A DNA stretch of 64,000 nt from an uncultured Flavobacteriaceae bacterium (GTDB lineage: Bacteria; Bacteroidota; Bacteroidia; Flavobacteriales; Flavobacteriaceae), in contig CANNCA010000002.1 of assembly GCA_947503005.1 (NCBI GenBank), forward strand, positions 558,001 through 622,000. Direction: 5' to 3'. The position numbers and the translations under genes are program-made. Below, piece by piece: positions 63,146 through 64,000 of this stretch. The number at the start of each line of letters is the position of its first letter. Position 1 is the stretch's first letter. The notes under the pieces were generated by a model. That model had not been told where the DNA came from. It did no database searches and saw only the letters and a list, made by a program, of their open reading frames with translations.

Positions 63146-64000
63146 ATGAAACTGGAAATTCAAAATGTATCCAAGCGATACAGTAAAGAGAAATATGGAT
63201 TACGGGACTTTTCCATAACCCTCGACAAGGGAATTCTAGGCCTTTTAGGACCTAATGGTGCTGGGAAATCAACCCTCCTAAAAATGATAGCCACCGTAAC
63301 CAAACCGACCGATGGAATGTTACTTTTAAACAAAAACAACATTGTAAAAGACCCCAACTATATGCGAAAACAATTGGGTTTTCTGCCTCAGGATTTTGGC
63401 GTCTACCCAAATTTAAACGCAATCGAGTTTTTGAGTTATATCGCGGCGATGAAAGGAGTTGGTGGGTCGAATTTAAAAGCGAGGGTTGAACAATTGCTCG
63501 AAGGACTCAACCTAATAGAATCAGCTCACAAACCTATTGGTACGTATTCTGGGGGTATGAAACAACGTGTTGGCATTGCACAGGCCTTACTGAATCAGCC
63601 CAAAATTGTAATCTTTGATGAGCCAACAGTTGGTCTTGACCCAGAAGAACGTGTACGTTTCAGAAATCTAATATCAGACTTGGCCAATGAAAGTATTGTC
63701 ATCCTATCTTCTCATATCGTATCCGATATCGATACAATTGCCGATACTATTGCGATTATGAAGAATGGAGCACTTATATGTACGGGTAATCCAGAAGAAA
63801 TAATCAAACACATTGAAGGAAAAGTTTATGAAACCACAATCGCCAAGGAAAGCTTATCAGAATTCAAAAACATCCATTTGGTCGTTAGTACTGCACGTAA
63901 GAATGGCGCATTGCTGATTCGATACATTTCCGAAAACGCAGCTCCAAACTCAATTAGTTGCGCTCCTAACTTAGAAGACGCTTATCTCTTCAGAACTAAA
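63146..64000 (+). CDS. ABC transporter ATP-binding protein (3' end outside window)
   Basis: The frame is open for 285 codons to the window edge. It starts MKLEIQNVSKRYSKEKYGLR and has Walker A GPNGAGKST, Q-loop FLPQDFG, signature YSGGMKQR, Walker B IVIFDEPTVGLD and the H-loop SSHIVSD. It is the CcmA/NatA type of exporter ATPase, usually followed by permease genes. It is divergent from the LytS/LytTR pair, whose typical targets are such ABC exporters. Confidence 0.9.
   Translation, partial: MKLEIQNVSKRYSKEKYGLRDFSITLDKGILGLLGPNGAGKSTLLKMIATVTKPTDGMLLLNKNNIVKDPNYMRKQLGFLPQDFGVYPNLNAIEFLSYIAAMKGVGGSNLKARVEQLLEGLNLIESAHKPIGTYSGGMKQRVGIAQALLNQPKIVIFDEPTVGLDPEERVRFRNLISDLANESIVILSSHIVSDIDTIADTIAIMKNGALICTGNPEEIIKHIEGKVYETTIAKESLSEFKNIHLVVSTARKNGALLIRYISENAAPNSISCAPNLEDAYLFRTK

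Overview
The window looks like a chromosomal segment of a marine-type Flavobacteriaceae bacterium (Bacteroidota). It is AT-rich, has many lipoproteins with a Cys lipobox, FecR-like, DUF4382, DUF285 and flavobacterial LRR surface proteins, two LytS/LytTR two-component pairs, weak Shine-Dalgarno sites, and no rRNA or tRNA genes. This taxonomic call is an inference from gene families.

Layout. (1) 1-2650: decayed end of a protein-L-isoaspartate methyltransferase gene, then a secreted S41-type protease and an NTF2-like protein. (2) 2650-3594: gene-poor stretch with repeat copies and a dif-like site. (3) 3595-8716: a complete three-gene Detocs defensive two-component system (dtcA sensor kinase, dtcB receiver, dtcC receiver fused to a nucleoside phosphorylase-fold ATP nucleosidase). 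(4) 8930-13402: five-gene operon of an unknown exported protein, an unknown small protein, a lipoprotein, a membrane coiled-coil protein and a non-specific endonuclease. (5) 13677-14642: stand-alone class III cyclase-like protein. (6) 15015-17259: membrane DJ-1/PfpI protein and AraC regulator. (7) 17948-25366: very large partner protein, a polymorphic toxin ending in an HNH (WHH-type) nuclease, and a membrane-anchored protein that may be its immunity factor. (8) 25949-34814: envelope lipoproteins (FecR-like, Lys/Glu-rich, DUF4382, LRR, DUF285) and two papain-like (NlpC/CHAP-like) proteins. (9) 35334-41581: esterase/beta-lactamase-fold hydrolases, a beta-propeller lipoprotein and a divergent LytS/LytTR pair. 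(10) 42079-54496: ordinary metabolism and transport genes (SLC12-like permease, Xaa-Pro aminopeptidase, TauE/SafE, L-serine dehydratase, MORN/DUF2490 operon, PhyH dioxygenase, EamA). (11) 54609-61214: seven-gene sugar-acid catabolic cluster. (12) 61244-64000: second LytS/LytTR pair, divergent from an ABC ATPase gene that runs off the window.

The most striking property is not a gene. From 2737 to about 41820, nearly every transcription unit is separated from the next by a copy of one degenerate modular intergenic repeat, always in the same orientation, with at least ten copies. The repeat ends in a conserved box (CATAACGCAAGACATTAT) followed by a hairpin whose stem sequence differs between copies but stays self-complementary. 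The repeats are absent from the ordinary region to the right. This looks like a cassette-type accessory region in which defence, toxin and surface modules are bracketed by direct repeats. The recombination mechanism is unknown and no integrase or transposase gene is in the window.
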